Source: HyVt-477 sp965224605
GTDB lineage: Bacteria > Pseudomonadota > Gammaproteobacteria > Thiotrichales > Thiotrichaceae
Assembly: GCA_965224605.1 (NCBI GenBank)
Contig: CBDCZP010000002.1
Span: 1-64,000 of the forward strand
DNA: 64,000 nt
Direction of reading: 5' to 3'
A program made the translations under genes and the position numbers. The notes beneath the pieces are model-generated. The model was not told the DNA's origin, searched no databases, and was given only the letters and a program-made list of their open reading frames with translations. Below, piece by piece: positions 35,526-44,970 of the stretch (position 1 is its first letter; each line of letters begins with the position of its first letter).

Positions 35526-36908
35526 ATGTTTGATAATTTAAACGAACGCTTATCACAGACGGTAAAGAAGATTCGTGGTCAGGCTCGGCTGACCGATGAC
35601 AATATAAAAGATACCTTGCGTGAAGTACGCATGGCGTTGCTGGAAGCTGATGTGGCTTTGCCAGTAGTCAGAAGCTTTATTGACAAAGTGCGTGAACGTG
35701 CAGTGGGTCAAGAGGTGGTAGGTAGTTTGAAACCAGGTCAGGCCTTAATCAAGGTGGTTGATGAAGAGCTGGTTGAGATCATGGGTAAAACCAATGAGGC
35801 GCTTAATCTAAAAGCCCAGCCACCTGCGGTGATCCTGATGGCGGGTTTGCAAGGTGCGGGTAAAACTACTACCGCCGGTAAACTGGCAAAACTCTTAAAA
35901 GAGCGTGAGAAAAAATCAGTTTCGGTAGTGAGTTGTGACGTTTATCGTCCTGCTGCCATCAAGCAGTTAGAAATGGTTGCTGAACAAGTCGGTGCAGATT
36001 TCATCCCTAGTGATGCGAAACAGTCCCCCATAAAGATTGCCAAAGCTGCACTTAAAGCGGCCAAAAAATCATTTGCAGATGTACTGATTGTGGATACAGC
36101 TGGTCGTTTGCACATTGATGCAGAGATGATGGATGAGATCAAAGGCATTCATGCTGCGATTAATCCGGTAGAAACTTTATTCGTTGTGGACAGTATGACG
36201 GGGCAAGATGCCGCTAATACAGCCAAAGCTTTTGATGAGGCGCTACCATTGACCGGCGTTGTATTAACAAAAGCAGATGGTGATGCAAGAGGCGGCGCGG
36301 CGCTATCTATTCGTCAAATTACAGGTAAGCCGATTAAATTTATTGGCATGGGTGAGAAGCTGGATGCGCTTGAGCCTTTCCATCCGGAGCGAATGGCGTC
36401 TCGTATTCTGGGTATGGGCGATGTGCTTAGCTTGGTTGAGGATGTAACGCGCAATGTTGATCATAAGAAAGCCCAGCGTTTAGCTAAGAAGCTTAATAAA
36501 GGAAAATCATTTGACCTTAATGATTTACGCGATCAAATGCTGCAAATGGAAAAAATGGGTGGTATGGCGGGTTTAATGGATAAACTACCGGGTACCGGTG
36601 GTTTGCCAGCAGGTCTTAAAGATCAGGCAAATGATAAGCATATCAGTCGAATGGTGGCTATTATCAATTCGATGACACCAAAAGAACGACGCTTCCCTGA
36701 TGTTATCAAGGGCTCGCATAAAAAACGTATTTCTAAAGGTAGCGGTGTGCAGATTCAAGATGTGAACCGTTTGCTAAAACAGCATAAACAAATGAAAAAA
36801 ATGATGAAAAAATTCAAAGGCGGCGGAATGCGCAAAATGATGCGTTCGCTAAAAGGTCAGATGCCACCAGGAATGGGCGGTGGAATGCCACCTCCGGGTA
36901 GCTTCTAG
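35526..36908 (+). CDS. ffh: Signal recognition particle GTPase Ffh
   Basis: 460 residues. N domain, G domain with P-loop GLQGAGKTT, DTAGRL and TKADGDARGGAAL, and the Met-rich M domain (about 330-460; MLQMEKMGG, MTPKERRFPDVIKGSHKKRISKGSGVQIQDVNRLLKQHKQMKKMMK). It binds 4.5S RNA and signal sequences, and partners FtsY. Standard length. Confidence 0.98.
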   Translation: MFDNLNERLSQTVKKIRGQARLTDDNIKDTLREVRMALLEADVALPVVRSFIDKVRERAVGQEVVGSLKPGQALIKVVDEELVEIMGKTNEALNLKAQPPAVILMAGLQGAGKTTTAGKLAKLLKEREKKSVSVVSCDVYRPAAIKQLEMVAEQVGADFIPSDAKQSPIKIAKAALKAAKKSFADVLIVDTAGRLHIDAEMMDEIKGIHAAINPVETLFVVDSMTGQDAANTAKAFDEALPLTGVVLTKADGDARGGAALSIRQITGKPIKFIGMGEKLDALEPFHPERMASRILGMGDVLSLVEDVTRNVDHKKAQRLAKKLNKGKSFDLNDLRDQMLQMEKMGGMAGLMDKLPGTGGLPAGLKDQANDKHISRMVAIINSMTPKERRFPDVIKGSHKKRISKGSGVQIQDVNRLLKQHKQMKKMMKKFKGGGMRKMMRSLKGQMPPGMGGGMPPPGSF

Positions 36909-37022
36909 CGGTCGAGAATGCGTTAGCACCCGATTCTATTTGGGTAATCAGTTTAGAGAACTCCTGTTTCCAGTGTTCCAGAAGTAGTTCCAAAAATAAT
37001 AGCTACAAAGTTATTTATACAT

Positions 37023-37355
37023 TTACCATTTCGTAGAATACTGAATACCCACAATATCTTTACTGATAATGGGCGCTACATTTTTGCCTAACACTCCAGC
37101 GCCTTTTTTAATCGCTTGAGCTGTGTTGACTAAAGTTTCTATTTTTGATGGGGCTGTGGGTAGGTTTGGTTCTGTCTGTGGCGGTGTTAAGGTCACTGCT
37201 TGTGAAGCATTGGAAGAGGATACTTGCGACAGACTTTTTTCTGCGAGGCTGGTGTCGGCGGTTGCAATTTGCATGGTACACATAAGGGTGCTGATGATAA
37301 TGCAACCAAAAATTCCAACAGCTAAAATAGCTTGTGGGATGTGGTAAACTTTCAT
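37023..37355 (-). CDS. Small membrane-anchored or exported hypothetical protein
   Basis: 110 residues. The N-terminal hydrophobic segment (about residues 8-30, AILAVGIFGCIIISTLMC) is a signal or anchor, then a Ser/Thr/Pro-rich polar stretch and a short C-terminal region (TLVNTAQAIKKGAGVLGKNVAPIISKD). GGAA lies about 8 nt before the ATG. No family is recognised. It stands alone between ffh and rpsP on the opposite strand. Confidence 0.55.
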   Translation of the reverse strand: MKVYHIPQAILAVGIFGCIIISTLMCTMQIATADTSLAEKSLSQVSSSNASQAVTLTPPQTEPNLPTAPSKIETLVNTAQAIKKGAGVLGKNVAPIISKDIVGIQYSTKW

Positions 37356-37471
37356 TGGGGTTCCGTGGTTATTGTTATTCTTATTACAGGCTTATCTTAA
37401 GCAAAAATGGGGTCTAATTAAACAAATTACCGCTAAATGGTGTCTAATTGCAAATATTCGTTGTTTTTAGC

Positions 37472-37499
37472 TTCACATTTCATGAAAAATCCGTACAAT
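37472..37499 (+). promoter_or_regulatory. Candidate sigma70 promoter of the rpsP operon
   Basis: TTCACA (37472-37477), 16-bp spacer, TACAAT (37494-37499); 58 bp before the rpsP ATG. Confidence 0.5.
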
Positions 37500-37556
37500 T
37501 ACGCGACTATTTTTGTGACGGTAATCGTCTAAATAACATTAAATAAGGTTTTGACT

Positions 37557-37847
37557 ATGGTCACTATTCGTTTGGCTAGAGGCGGTTCTAAGAAACGTCC
37601 ATTTTATAAAATTGTTGTAACAGATTCACGAAAGCCTCGTGATAGTGGTTATATTGAGCAAATGGGATTCTTTAATCCTTTAGCTAAAGGCCAGGAAGTT
37701 CGGTTACGTCTTGACCAAGATCGTGTTGATCATTGGGTATCTAAAGGTGCACAGCCTTCTGAGCGCGTAGCTAAGCTTATAAAAGAAAACGCTGGCAATA
37801 GCGAGAGTAGCGAGAGCAAAACAGAAAAAACTGAAGAGGCAGCATAA
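37557..37847 (+). CDS. rpsP: 30S ribosomal protein bS16
   Basis: 96 residues from ATG 37557 (MVTIRLARGGSKKRPFYKIVVTDSRKPRDSGYIEQMGFFNP is the diagnostic N-terminal half). A TTG two codons earlier is not used as start; AAGG lies about 10 nt upstream. The acidic Ser/Glu tail (ESSESKTEKTEEAA) is longer than in E. coli. First gene of rpsP-rimM-trmD-rplS. Confidence 0.97.
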   Translation: MVTIRLARGGSKKRPFYKIVVTDSRKPRDSGYIEQMGFFNPLAKGQEVRLRLDQDRVDHWVSKGAQPSERVAKLIKENAGNSESSESKTEKTEEAA

Positions 37848-37859
37848 CCTCTTGTAGCA

Positions 37860-38414
37860 ATGAAGACCCTTGATGCCGTAGCTGAAGCAGATGAAGGCGA
37901 CATATTAACTCTTGGAAAGGTTTCGGGAGTTTTTGGTGTTAAGGGATGGGTGAAAATATTTTCACATACTTCACCTCGGCAACAAATCGTAAAGTATTCA
38001 CCGTTATACCTACGCAAAAAAGGCGCAACAGGCAAAGATAGCTGGCAAACCATCACTGTTCTGAAAGGTCAAAAGCAAGGTAAATCGGTAGTAGCACAAC
38101 TAGAAGGTATTGATGATCGCGATCAGGCTTTTAGCATGATCGGTACGGAAATTGGTATAAAACGAGATCAATTACCTAAGTTATCAAATGATAACTTTTA
38201 CTGGACAGATCTTGAAGGTGTGTCCGTTTTTACTTTAGATGAGGTAAAACTAGGAAACGTAGGCTGGGTATTTAATACCGGTAGCAATGATGTTCTAGTA
38301 GTCAAAGGTAAAGGCGATAAAGAATATATGATCCCGTGGATTAAAGAGGATGTTATCAAGTCCATTGATCTTGATGAATCACGCATCGTCGTAGATTGGG
38401 ATCCAGAGTTTTAG
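37860..38414 (+). CDS. rimM: Ribosome maturation factor RimM
   Basis: 184 residues. RimM N-terminal domain (LGKVSGVFGVKGWVKIFSHT) and PRC-barrel-type C-terminal domain (FYWTDLEGVSVFT ... VLVVKGKGDKEYMIPWIKEDVIKSID). Assists 16S rRNA processing and 30S head assembly. It ends 1 nt before trmD. Confidence 0.95.
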   Translation: MKTLDAVAEADEGDILTLGKVSGVFGVKGWVKIFSHTSPRQQIVKYSPLYLRKKGATGKDSWQTITVLKGQKQGKSVVAQLEGIDDRDQAFSMIGTEIGIKRDQLPKLSNDNFYWTDLEGVSVFTLDEVKLGNVGWVFNTGSNDVLVVKGKGDKEYMIPWIKEDVIKSIDLDESRIVVDWDPEF

Positions 38415-38415
38415 T

Positions 38416-39153
38416 ATGCGCTTTGATGTGATTACCCTGTTTCCTGAGATGATTGAATCAGTGACAGAATATGGTGTAATCAGCAGAGCAGCAGAGCAGG
38501 GACTGATTGAATTACATTGCATAAATCCACGTGATTTTGCAACAGACAAACACCGCACGGTTGATGCTAGGCCTTATGGCGGTGGACCAGGAATGGTCAT
38601 GAAAGCTGATGTTGTATTGTCAACAATACGTGCGGCAAAGCAGCAAGCACCTGCTAACAAGGTGGTTTACCTAAGCCCACAAGGCAAAACTGTTGACCAG
38701 GCAATGCTGGCAGAAGCTGCTAACGAAACAGGGTTGATCCTGCTTTGTGGTCGTTACGAAGGTATTGACGAAAGAATTATAGAACTGGAAGTCGATGAGG
38801 AATGGTCGATAGGTGATTACGTCCTCAGTGGCGGAGAGCTAGGTGCGATGGTGTTAATTGATGCCATCACCCGATTGCTGCCAGGTGCGCTAGGTCATGA
38901 GCAGTCGGCAGAGCAGGATTCGTTTTCGGACGGATTACTAGATTGCCCACACTACACAAGGCCTGAACAGTTGGATGAGCAATGCAAGCCGATACCCGCA
39001 GTCTTAAAAAGTGGGAATCATGCTGAAATTGCAAAATGGCGTAGGCAGCAAACATTAGGCAGGACGTATCAAAGACGACCAGACCTATTGGAAAAACTAG
39101 ATTTAAGTGAGCAGGATGAACAACTGCTTGAAGAATTTTTACGACAGCATTAA
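38416..39153 (+). CDS. trmD: tRNA (guanine-N1)-methyltransferase TrmD
   Basis: 245 residues. SPOUT methyltransferase with a trefoil knot: RFDVITLFPEMIES start, DARPYGGGPGMVMKADV, LLCGRYEGIDERI and SIGDYVLSGGELGAMVLIDAITRLLPG. It makes m1G37 in tRNA to prevent +1 frameshifting. Normal length and place. Confidence 0.97.
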   Translation: MRFDVITLFPEMIESVTEYGVISRAAEQGLIELHCINPRDFATDKHRTVDARPYGGGPGMVMKADVVLSTIRAAKQQAPANKVVYLSPQGKTVDQAMLAEAANETGLILLCGRYEGIDERIIELEVDEEWSIGDYVLSGGELGAMVLIDAITRLLPGALGHEQSAEQDSFSDGLLDCPHYTRPEQLDEQCKPIPAVLKSGNHAEIAKWRRQQTLGRTYQRRPDLLEKLDLSEQDEQLLEEFLRQH

Positions 39154-39183
39154 TAAAATGTGTCGAATATTGAGGTTAAAGAG

Positions 39184-39531
39184 ATGAGCAACATCATTCA
39201 AGAAATTGAAAACGAGCAAATGGCTAGCAAAGAAATCACTGAGTTCAATTCCGGTGATACCGTGATTGTTAGTGTAAACGTAAGAGAAGGTACTCGTGAG
39301 CGTGTACAGGCTTTTGAAGGCGTTGTTATCGGCAAGCGTAATCGTGGTTTAAATTCATCATTTACGGTGCGTAAAATCTCACACGGTGAAGGTGTTGAAA
39401 GAACCTTTATGACCTACAGCAACTCCATTGCAGGTGTTGAGGTGAAGCGTCGTGGCGATGTGCGTCGTGCGAAGTTGTACTACTTGCGTGGATTGACGGG
39501 CAAAGCTGCACGTATCAAAGAGAAAGTTTAA
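39184..39531 (+). CDS. rplS: 50S ribosomal protein bL19
   Basis: 115 residues from ATG 39184 (MSNIIQEIENEQMASKEITEFNSGDTVIVSVNVREGTRERVQAFEGVVI). GAGG sits 8 nt upstream; an in-frame GTG at 39160 would add 8 residues not seen in the family. C-terminus KRRGDVRRAKLYYLRGLTGKAARIKEK is diagnostic. Confidence 0.97.
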   Translation: MSNIIQEIENEQMASKEITEFNSGDTVIVSVNVREGTRERVQAFEGVVIGKRNRGLNSSFTVRKISHGEGVERTFMTYSNSIAGVEVKRRGDVRRAKLYYLRGLTGKAARIKEKV

Positions 39532-39878
39532 TCTCCATTTCTGTTTTTTTAGAGATGTGATCTGACAGTAGCTGTTAGCCTGTCATCAATCAATCAAACA
39601 AACAAAACCCTTATCTGAGTAATTGGATTAAGGGTTTTGTTGTTTGTGCATGATTATCATATGGGTAAGATCCATGTCCACGTCTGAATTGGCGGGTGTA
39701 CATAAAAGAAATCTAGGGGAGCGGGTAACTTCTCTAACAAGTGAGCGTAATAGTATAATCGCGGCATTGGACATGCTTTTCACTGGGTTTTGATGGTTTT
39801 GATAAGGTTTTGAGAGGTGTTTAGTCTCTTGCGCTATAATGACCTCCCTTTTTAAATTTCTAACATATACTTTCTCTC
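39532..39878. other. Non-coding interval rplS-ygiQ
   Basis: 347 bp holding the rplS-operon terminator (39597-39646) and, just before ygiQ, a TATAAT at 39835-39840 with only a weak -35 (TTGAGA, 19-bp spacing). No gene seen. Confidence 0.5.
39597..39646 (+). terminator. Rho-independent terminator of the rpsP operon
   Basis: Arms AACAAAACCCTTA and TAAGGGTTTTGTT around a loop ending GGAT, followed by GTTTG; A-rich before and T-rich after, so it could act in both directions. Confidence 0.75.
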
Positions 39879-42083
39879 ATGCCAGCTATAGCTCCATACC
39901 AAGTTAGAACAACGCTTTTCGAGTACCCACAGTACTGGGCTGAATGCTATGGCGTGTCTTCTTATCTGCCGATGAGCCGAAAGGAGATGGATGAACTGGG
40001 CTGGGACTCATGCGATATCATTATCGTCACCGGTGATGCTTATGTAGATCACCCCTCTTTCGGCATGGCAATCATAGGGCGTTTATTAGAAGCACAAGGC
40101 TTTCGTGTTGGCATCATTGCTCAGCCAGATTGGACATCAAAAGATGCCTTTGAAGAGCTAGGTCAGCCGAACCTGTTTTTTGGTGTAGCTGCTGGCAATA
40201 TGGATTCCATGATCAACCGTTACACCGCTGATCGTAAACCTCGCTCGGATGATGCTTACACACCGGGCGGCATGGGCGGCAAGCGTCCAGATCGTGCCTC
40301 GTTAGTTTATGCGCAACGCTGCAAAGAAGCCTATCCAGCTATACCAGTAGTGCTAGGTGGTATTGAAGCATCACTCCGCCGGATAGCACATTTTGACTAC
40401 TGGCAGGACAAAGTGCGGCGTTCTATATTAATGGATGCAACGGCTGATATTCTCTTATATGGAAATGCAGAAAGAGCCATAGTAGAACTGGCTCACCGGA
40501 TATCAAGAGGCGAGGATATCGCTAAAATCACCGATATTCGTGGCACCGCTTTTATTCGCCGAGATACCCCACAAGACTGGCAAGAAATCGACTCTACTCG
40601 TGTTGATCAGCCGGGTAAAATCGACCGTATCATTAATCCCTATGTCAACACCCAAGACATGGATGAATGCGAAATCGAACAACGCAACGCCAAGTGGCTT
40701 GATTACCAACCCTCACGACCCAAGCGCCCTGATGAACATAAATTAGCTTTTCACCCACGAGCCGGTTTAAATCGCGATACCACCGTTATACGCCTACCTT
40801 CCTTCGAAAAAGTACGCAACGATAAAGCGTTATACGCACACGCCAATCGTGTTTTACACCTTGAAACCAATCCAGGCAATGCTCGCGCATTAGTACAAAA
40901 ACACGGCACTCAGGACTTATGGATAAACCCACCACCCTATCCGCTATCAACGGACGAGATGGACGGAGTCTTTGCTTTGCCCTATGAGCGCAAACCCCAT
41001 CCAACCTATGGTGATGCGAATATTCCTGCCTACGAAATGATTAGGTTTTCTGTCAATATCATGCGCGGCTGTTTTGGTGGCTGTACCTTTTGTTCGATTA
41101 CAGAACACGAAGGGCGCATTATCCAAAGTCGCTCAAAAGAATCTATTTTGAATGAAATTGAAGACATTCGCGATAAAGTGCCAGGCTTTACTGGAGTCAT
41201 TTCAGATTTGGGTGGGCCGACTGCCAATATGTACAGGCTGGCCTGTAAAAGTCCTAAAATAGAAGCATCCTGCCGAAAACCAAGCTGCGTCTATCCCGGC
41301 ATTTGTAAAAACTTAAATACCGATCACAAACCCTTAATAGAACTCTATCGAGAAGCAAGAGAAATAAAAGGCGTAAAGAAAGTACTGATTAGCTCAGGCT
41401 TGCGCTACGATCTGGCGGTAGAAGACCCAGAATACGTCAAAGAGCTAGTCACCCATCACGTCGGCGGCTACTTAAAAATAGCCCCAGAACACACCGAAGA
41501 CGGCCCACTCTCAAAGATGATGAAGCCAGGCATTGGTAGCTACGATCGCTTCAAAGAAATGTTCGAAAAATACACCAAAGAAGCGGGAAAAGAACAATAC
41601 CTCATACCCTATTTCATAGCGGCGCACCCCGGCACAACCGATGACGACATGCTGAACCTAGCACTGTGGCTAAAGAAAAATGACTTCAGAGCCGATCAAG
41701 TGCAAGCCTTCTATCCTTCGCCGATGGCAACCGCTACAACCATGTATCACACCGGAAAAAATCCGCTGCAAAAAGTCACCTACAAAAGCAGCGAAGTAGA
41801 AACTGTCAAAACGCCCGAACAACGAAAACTCCACAAAGCCTTACTACGCTATCACGACCCCAATAACTGGGCATTGATTCGCAAGACCTTAAAAGCAATG
41901 GGAAGAACAGAATTGATAGGCGATGGACCAAACCAACTGATTCCAGCCTATAGTCCCGACGAGAAAAATAAAACATACCAATCACATCGTCGCAAAAATA
42001 GCGGTGGCGCGCACAATAAACGGCTGGGTAAAAAGAAAATACGTACTCAGCATACCGGTCTGCCTCCTCAAACTAAGGACTAA
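39879..42083 (+). CDS. ygiQ: YgiQ-family radical SAM protein (UPF0313)
   Basis: 734 residues. Cobalamin-binding-like N-terminal region (SCDIIIVTGDAYVDHPSFGMAIIGRLLEAQGFRVGIIAQP), radical SAM CxxxCxxC as CFGGCTFCSITEHEG (about residue 400), and a C-terminal family domain ending in a basic tail (HNKRLGKKKIRTQH). The function of YgiQ is not established. Codon usage and length look ordinary. Confidence 0.93.
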   Translation: MPAIAPYQVRTTLFEYPQYWAECYGVSSYLPMSRKEMDELGWDSCDIIIVTGDAYVDHPSFGMAIIGRLLEAQGFRVGIIAQPDWTSKDAFEELGQPNLFFGVAAGNMDSMINRYTADRKPRSDDAYTPGGMGGKRPDRASLVYAQRCKEAYPAIPVVLGGIEASLRRIAHFDYWQDKVRRSILMDATADILLYGNAERAIVELAHRISRGEDIAKITDIRGTAFIRRDTPQDWQEIDSTRVDQPGKIDRIINPYVNTQDMDECEIEQRNAKWLDYQPSRPKRPDEHKLAFHPRAGLNRDTTVIRLPSFEKVRNDKALYAHANRVLHLETNPGNARALVQKHGTQDLWINPPPYPLSTDEMDGVFALPYERKPHPTYGDANIPAYEMIRFSVNIMRGCFGGCTFCSITEHEGRIIQSRSKESILNEIEDIRDKVPGFTGVISDLGGPTANMYRLACKSPKIEASCRKPSCVYPGICKNLNTDHKPLIELYREAREIKGVKKVLISSGLRYDLAVEDPEYVKELVTHHVGGYLKIAPEHTEDGPLSKMMKPGIGSYDRFKEMFEKYTKEAGKEQYLIPYFIAAHPGTTDDDMLNLALWLKKNDFRADQVQAFYPSPMATATTMYHTGKNPLQKVTYKSSEVETVKTPEQRKLHKALLRYHDPNNWALIRKTLKAMGRTELIGDGPNQLIPAYSPDEKNKTYQSHRRKNSGGAHNKRLGKKKIRTQHTGLPPQTKD

Positions 42084-42628
42084 TTAGTTACCATCAGACG
42101 GTAGTTTTCTGTAGGCCGGATAAGGAACGCCATCCGGCAACTCACTGAATTAACATACCTTTGAAGATGCGCTCGGCAATTGCTTTATAGATGCTAACTA
42201 ACTCATTTATCCGATAGTAAATATCAATTCGAAGCGTAGTAGCTTGGGATTATTATCTCTTTATTTGCACCCTCGCAGATACACCATAAACAAAACGGAC
42301 ACGACAACTGACCTCTTTGCAAGATCGAAAATGCTTGTCTCCATAGTGAAAACAGAAAAATAGTAAAACTAACTGATCACCTGGTCATGATATGACCACC
42401 CTCCCGTTTATACTCTAACCATCAATCTATTATTCCTCTTCGAGTCTTCTGTGCCTTACTGTAAAAACGATACTGTAAGGCGATAGAAATTTAAAAGACA
42501 TGTTGATTATTTGCGCACTATTAAGGTATGGTTAATTCCTAAGGGGCTGAATATTAATCATTTTTTTATTCGAGAATAATCACGATAACCGACAACAAAC
42601 CACCATAGAAAGGGTACAACCGGCATTC
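42084..42628. other. Non-coding interval before the CRISPR-Cas locus
   Basis: 545 bp. It contains a family 2 repeat (42111-42141) near ygiQ. No gene or clear promoter was recognised in the rest; AGAAAGGG at 42607-42614 is a possible but distant ribosome site for the ATG at 42629. Confidence 0.5.
42111..42141. repeat. Family 2 palindromic repeat (short copy)
   Basis: GCCGGATAAGGAACGCCATC followed by CGGC; arms GCCGGAT and ATCCGGC. It matches the inner arms of the element at 25410-25485 (GTCGGATAAG, GCCATCCGAC). REP-like. Confidence 0.65.
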
Positions 42629-42755
42629 ATGACCAGTAAGCAGAACACAAAAACCCATAGCACACGTACGCTTTGATGAAAACGATCAACCAATAGAGCA
42701 TTGGCTAGAAGACCATCTTCGTAAAGTTGCTAAATTATCCGCTAAACATGCAAGT

Positions 42756-44924
42756 GTGTTTGGTAATGAAGATTGGGCAGAGATTGCAGGACGTTGGCAT
42801 GATTTGGGGAAATACAGCTTAGACTTCCAAGAATACATTCGTGATCAAAGTGGCTATGAACGTGAAAACGCTCATGTAGAACGTCCAAACATGAAAGGAC
42901 GTGTAAATCATTCAAGTGCGGGTGCTTTATATGCTTTTCTACAGTTTAAAGAAAAATTTAATGATGATGTTTTTGCTCGCATCATTGCTTACTCGATAGC
43001 AGGACATCATGCAGGTTTGGCAGACTGGCCTAGTGAATCAGGTCAATCTTCATTACAACACCGAATGCAAGATAAAAATCTCTTAGCAGATGCTCTCAAT
43101 GAAAACCCGCCTAGTTTTATTACAGACTTTGAACTCCCAACTTCGAAACCACCTCAAGACTGTGATTTTTCATTTTGGATACGCATGTTGTTTTCCTGTC
43201 TTGTTGATGCGGATTTTCTTGATACAGAAAGCTTCATGCAACCAGAAAAGACCAAACAACGTCAGCAAGAAATTACTTTAGAACAACTCAACATAGCATT
43301 AGATGATCATTTAAACCAGTTCTCAAAAGAACCTCCAGAAGGCATTAACATTTACCGAAAACGTATTCTTGATAACTGCCAACAAAGTGCTAAAGAACGA
43401 TCAGGCTTGTTTTCACTCACCGTTCCTACAGGTGGAGGGAAAACACTTTCCTCACTCTCATTTGCTTTGCGCCATGCCATAGAACATAAAAAAGACAGAA
43501 TCATTTATGTCATTCCCTATACCAGCATCATTGAACAAACAGCTAATGTTTTTAAGGGAATATTCAAGCAATATCCGGATGCGGTATTAGAACACCACAG
43601 TAACTTTGATCCGGATGAAAACAAGGAAACAGCCTATATCAGACTAGCTAGTGAAAACTGGAATGCTTCTATCATTGTAACAACCGCTGTTCAATATTTT
43701 GAATCCCTGTATGCGGCACGAACTAGCCAAGTCCGTAAACTCCACAATATAGCTAATAGTGTTGTGATATTAGACGAAGCGCAAATGCTACCCCCTGATT
43801 ACCTAATACCCGTACTTAAAGTTATTAAAGAACTCAGTAAAAACTACAAAGTCTCACATGTTTTATGTACAGCAACACAACCCGCTTTGGAGAGTCGTAA
43901 CACAGAACTTAAGTTTGATCGGTTCGAAGGTCTTGACGAAGGCACAGTAAAAGAGATTATTGAGAACCCAGACGAGCTGACCGAAGTTTTTAAACGAGTA
44001 GAGATTATCTCTCTCAATGAAAATATTGATGATTGGAAACAACTCATAGAAATACTAATTGAACATGATAGTTTTCTTTGTATTGTTGATCGTCGTAGTG
44101 ATGCCCAAGAACTCTATAATTTGTTACCACCCGATGCAGGTACAATACATCTATCTGGACTAATGTGCGGTCAGCATCGCTCTGATGTCATTCAACAAAT
44201 AAAAGAAAGACTGAAGAATAAAAAAACCGTCCGTGTAATAAGCACACAATTAATTGAAGCGGGTGTTGATGTTGATTTCCCAGTGGTCTTTCGTGCTATG
44301 GCAGGGTTGGATTCTATTGCTCAAGCCGCTGGGCGTTGCAATCGTGAAGGTAAGCTAAAGAAGAACGGAAAGCTTGTAAAAGGCAAGGTTTTTGTCTTTA
44401 ACCCACCCCAGCCACCACCTCCAGGGCATTTACGTCAAGCCGCAAAAATTGGTAGCAATCTACTGGCAAAGTCTGATATTGACCCTTTAAGCAATCACTC
44501 ATTCAAAGAATATTTCAAACAACTCTATTGGATTAAGGGTGACAAGCTCGATAAGAAAAACATCATTAGTGATGATCTATATCGTGATCCACAATTTAGA
44601 TTTAAATTTCGTAGTGCCGCTAAAAAATTCAAGTTGATAGAGAGTGATTATGAAAGTGTTTTAATTCCGTTTGGTGAAGGTGATAAGCACATACAAACAC
44701 TTAGAAAAACAGAAGTAATTTATCGTAGTCTACGACAAAAATTACAACGCTATAGCGTCAATATCCCGAAGAAGTGGTTTGATGAACTGAATAGGCAGGA
44801 CAAACTCGATGAATGTAATGGATTGTGGATATTGATAGACGAAGAGATGTATCACGGTATCAGTGGCTTGCAACCCATAGATGATTCGATGAACTACTCT
44901 GCTGAAAGTTTGGTTTTTCCGTAA
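42756..44924 (+). CDS. cas3: Type I-C CRISPR helicase-nuclease Cas3 (5' end apparently frameshifted)
   Basis: 722 residues from a GTG. HD nuclease residues in GRWHDLGKY and AGHHAGLADW, helicase Walker A TVPTGGGKTLSS, DEAQ-type motif II (LDEAQML), motif VI QAAGRCNREG. It degrades DNA recruited by Cascade. The open frame extends further 5' to about 42633 and encodes PIAHVRFDENDQPIEHWLEDHL, which belongs to the HD domain and has no start codon. ATG 42629 starts MTSKQNTK in another frame; removing one A from the A5 run at 42649-42653 joins them into a normal N-terminus. So the real gene probably begins at 42629 and is broken, or is read by slippage. Confidence 0.88.
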   Translation: MFGNEDWAEIAGRWHDLGKYSLDFQEYIRDQSGYERENAHVERPNMKGRVNHSSAGALYAFLQFKEKFNDDVFARIIAYSIAGHHAGLADWPSESGQSSLQHRMQDKNLLADALNENPPSFITDFELPTSKPPQDCDFSFWIRMLFSCLVDADFLDTESFMQPEKTKQRQQEITLEQLNIALDDHLNQFSKEPPEGINIYRKRILDNCQQSAKERSGLFSLTVPTGGGKTLSSLSFALRHAIEHKKDRIIYVIPYTSIIEQTANVFKGIFKQYPDAVLEHHSNFDPDENKETAYIRLASENWNASIIVTTAVQYFESLYAARTSQVRKLHNIANSVVILDEAQMLPPDYLIPVLKVIKELSKNYKVSHVLCTATQPALESRNTELKFDRFEGLDEGTVKEIIENPDELTEVFKRVEIISLNENIDDWKQLIEILIEHDSFLCIVDRRSDAQELYNLLPPDAGTIHLSGLMCGQHRSDVIQQIKERLKNKKTVRVISTQLIEAGVDVDFPVVFRAMAGLDSIAQAAGRCNREGKLKKNGKLVKGKVFVFNPPQPPPPGHLRQAAKIGSNLLAKSDIDPLSNHSFKEYFKQLYWIKGDKLDKKNIISDDLYRDPQFRFKFRSAAKKFKLIESDYESVLIPFGEGDKHIQTLRKTEVIYRSLRQKLQRYSVNIPKKWFDELNRQDKLDECNGLWILIDEEMYHGISGLQPIDDSMNYSAESLVFP

Positions 44925-44934
44925 CAAAGCAATT

Positions 44935-44970
44935 GAGAATAAAAGGGCTACCTGCATAAAGAGGTAGCCC
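44935..44970 (-). terminator. Intrinsic terminator of the pseudo-crRNA gene
   Basis: Read on the minus strand: GGGCTACCT, loop CTTTATGC, AGGTAGCCC, then TTTTATTCTC. The 9-bp stem is perfect and the T-tract is on the minus-strand side only, so it terminates leftward transcription rather than cas3. Confidence 0.8.

Noticed and set aside
44944..44970. Hairpin as the terminator of cas3
   Set aside because: The T-tract follows the stem only on the minus strand; on the plus strand the stem is followed by AATCATTT, so it is better assigned to the pseudo-crRNA.
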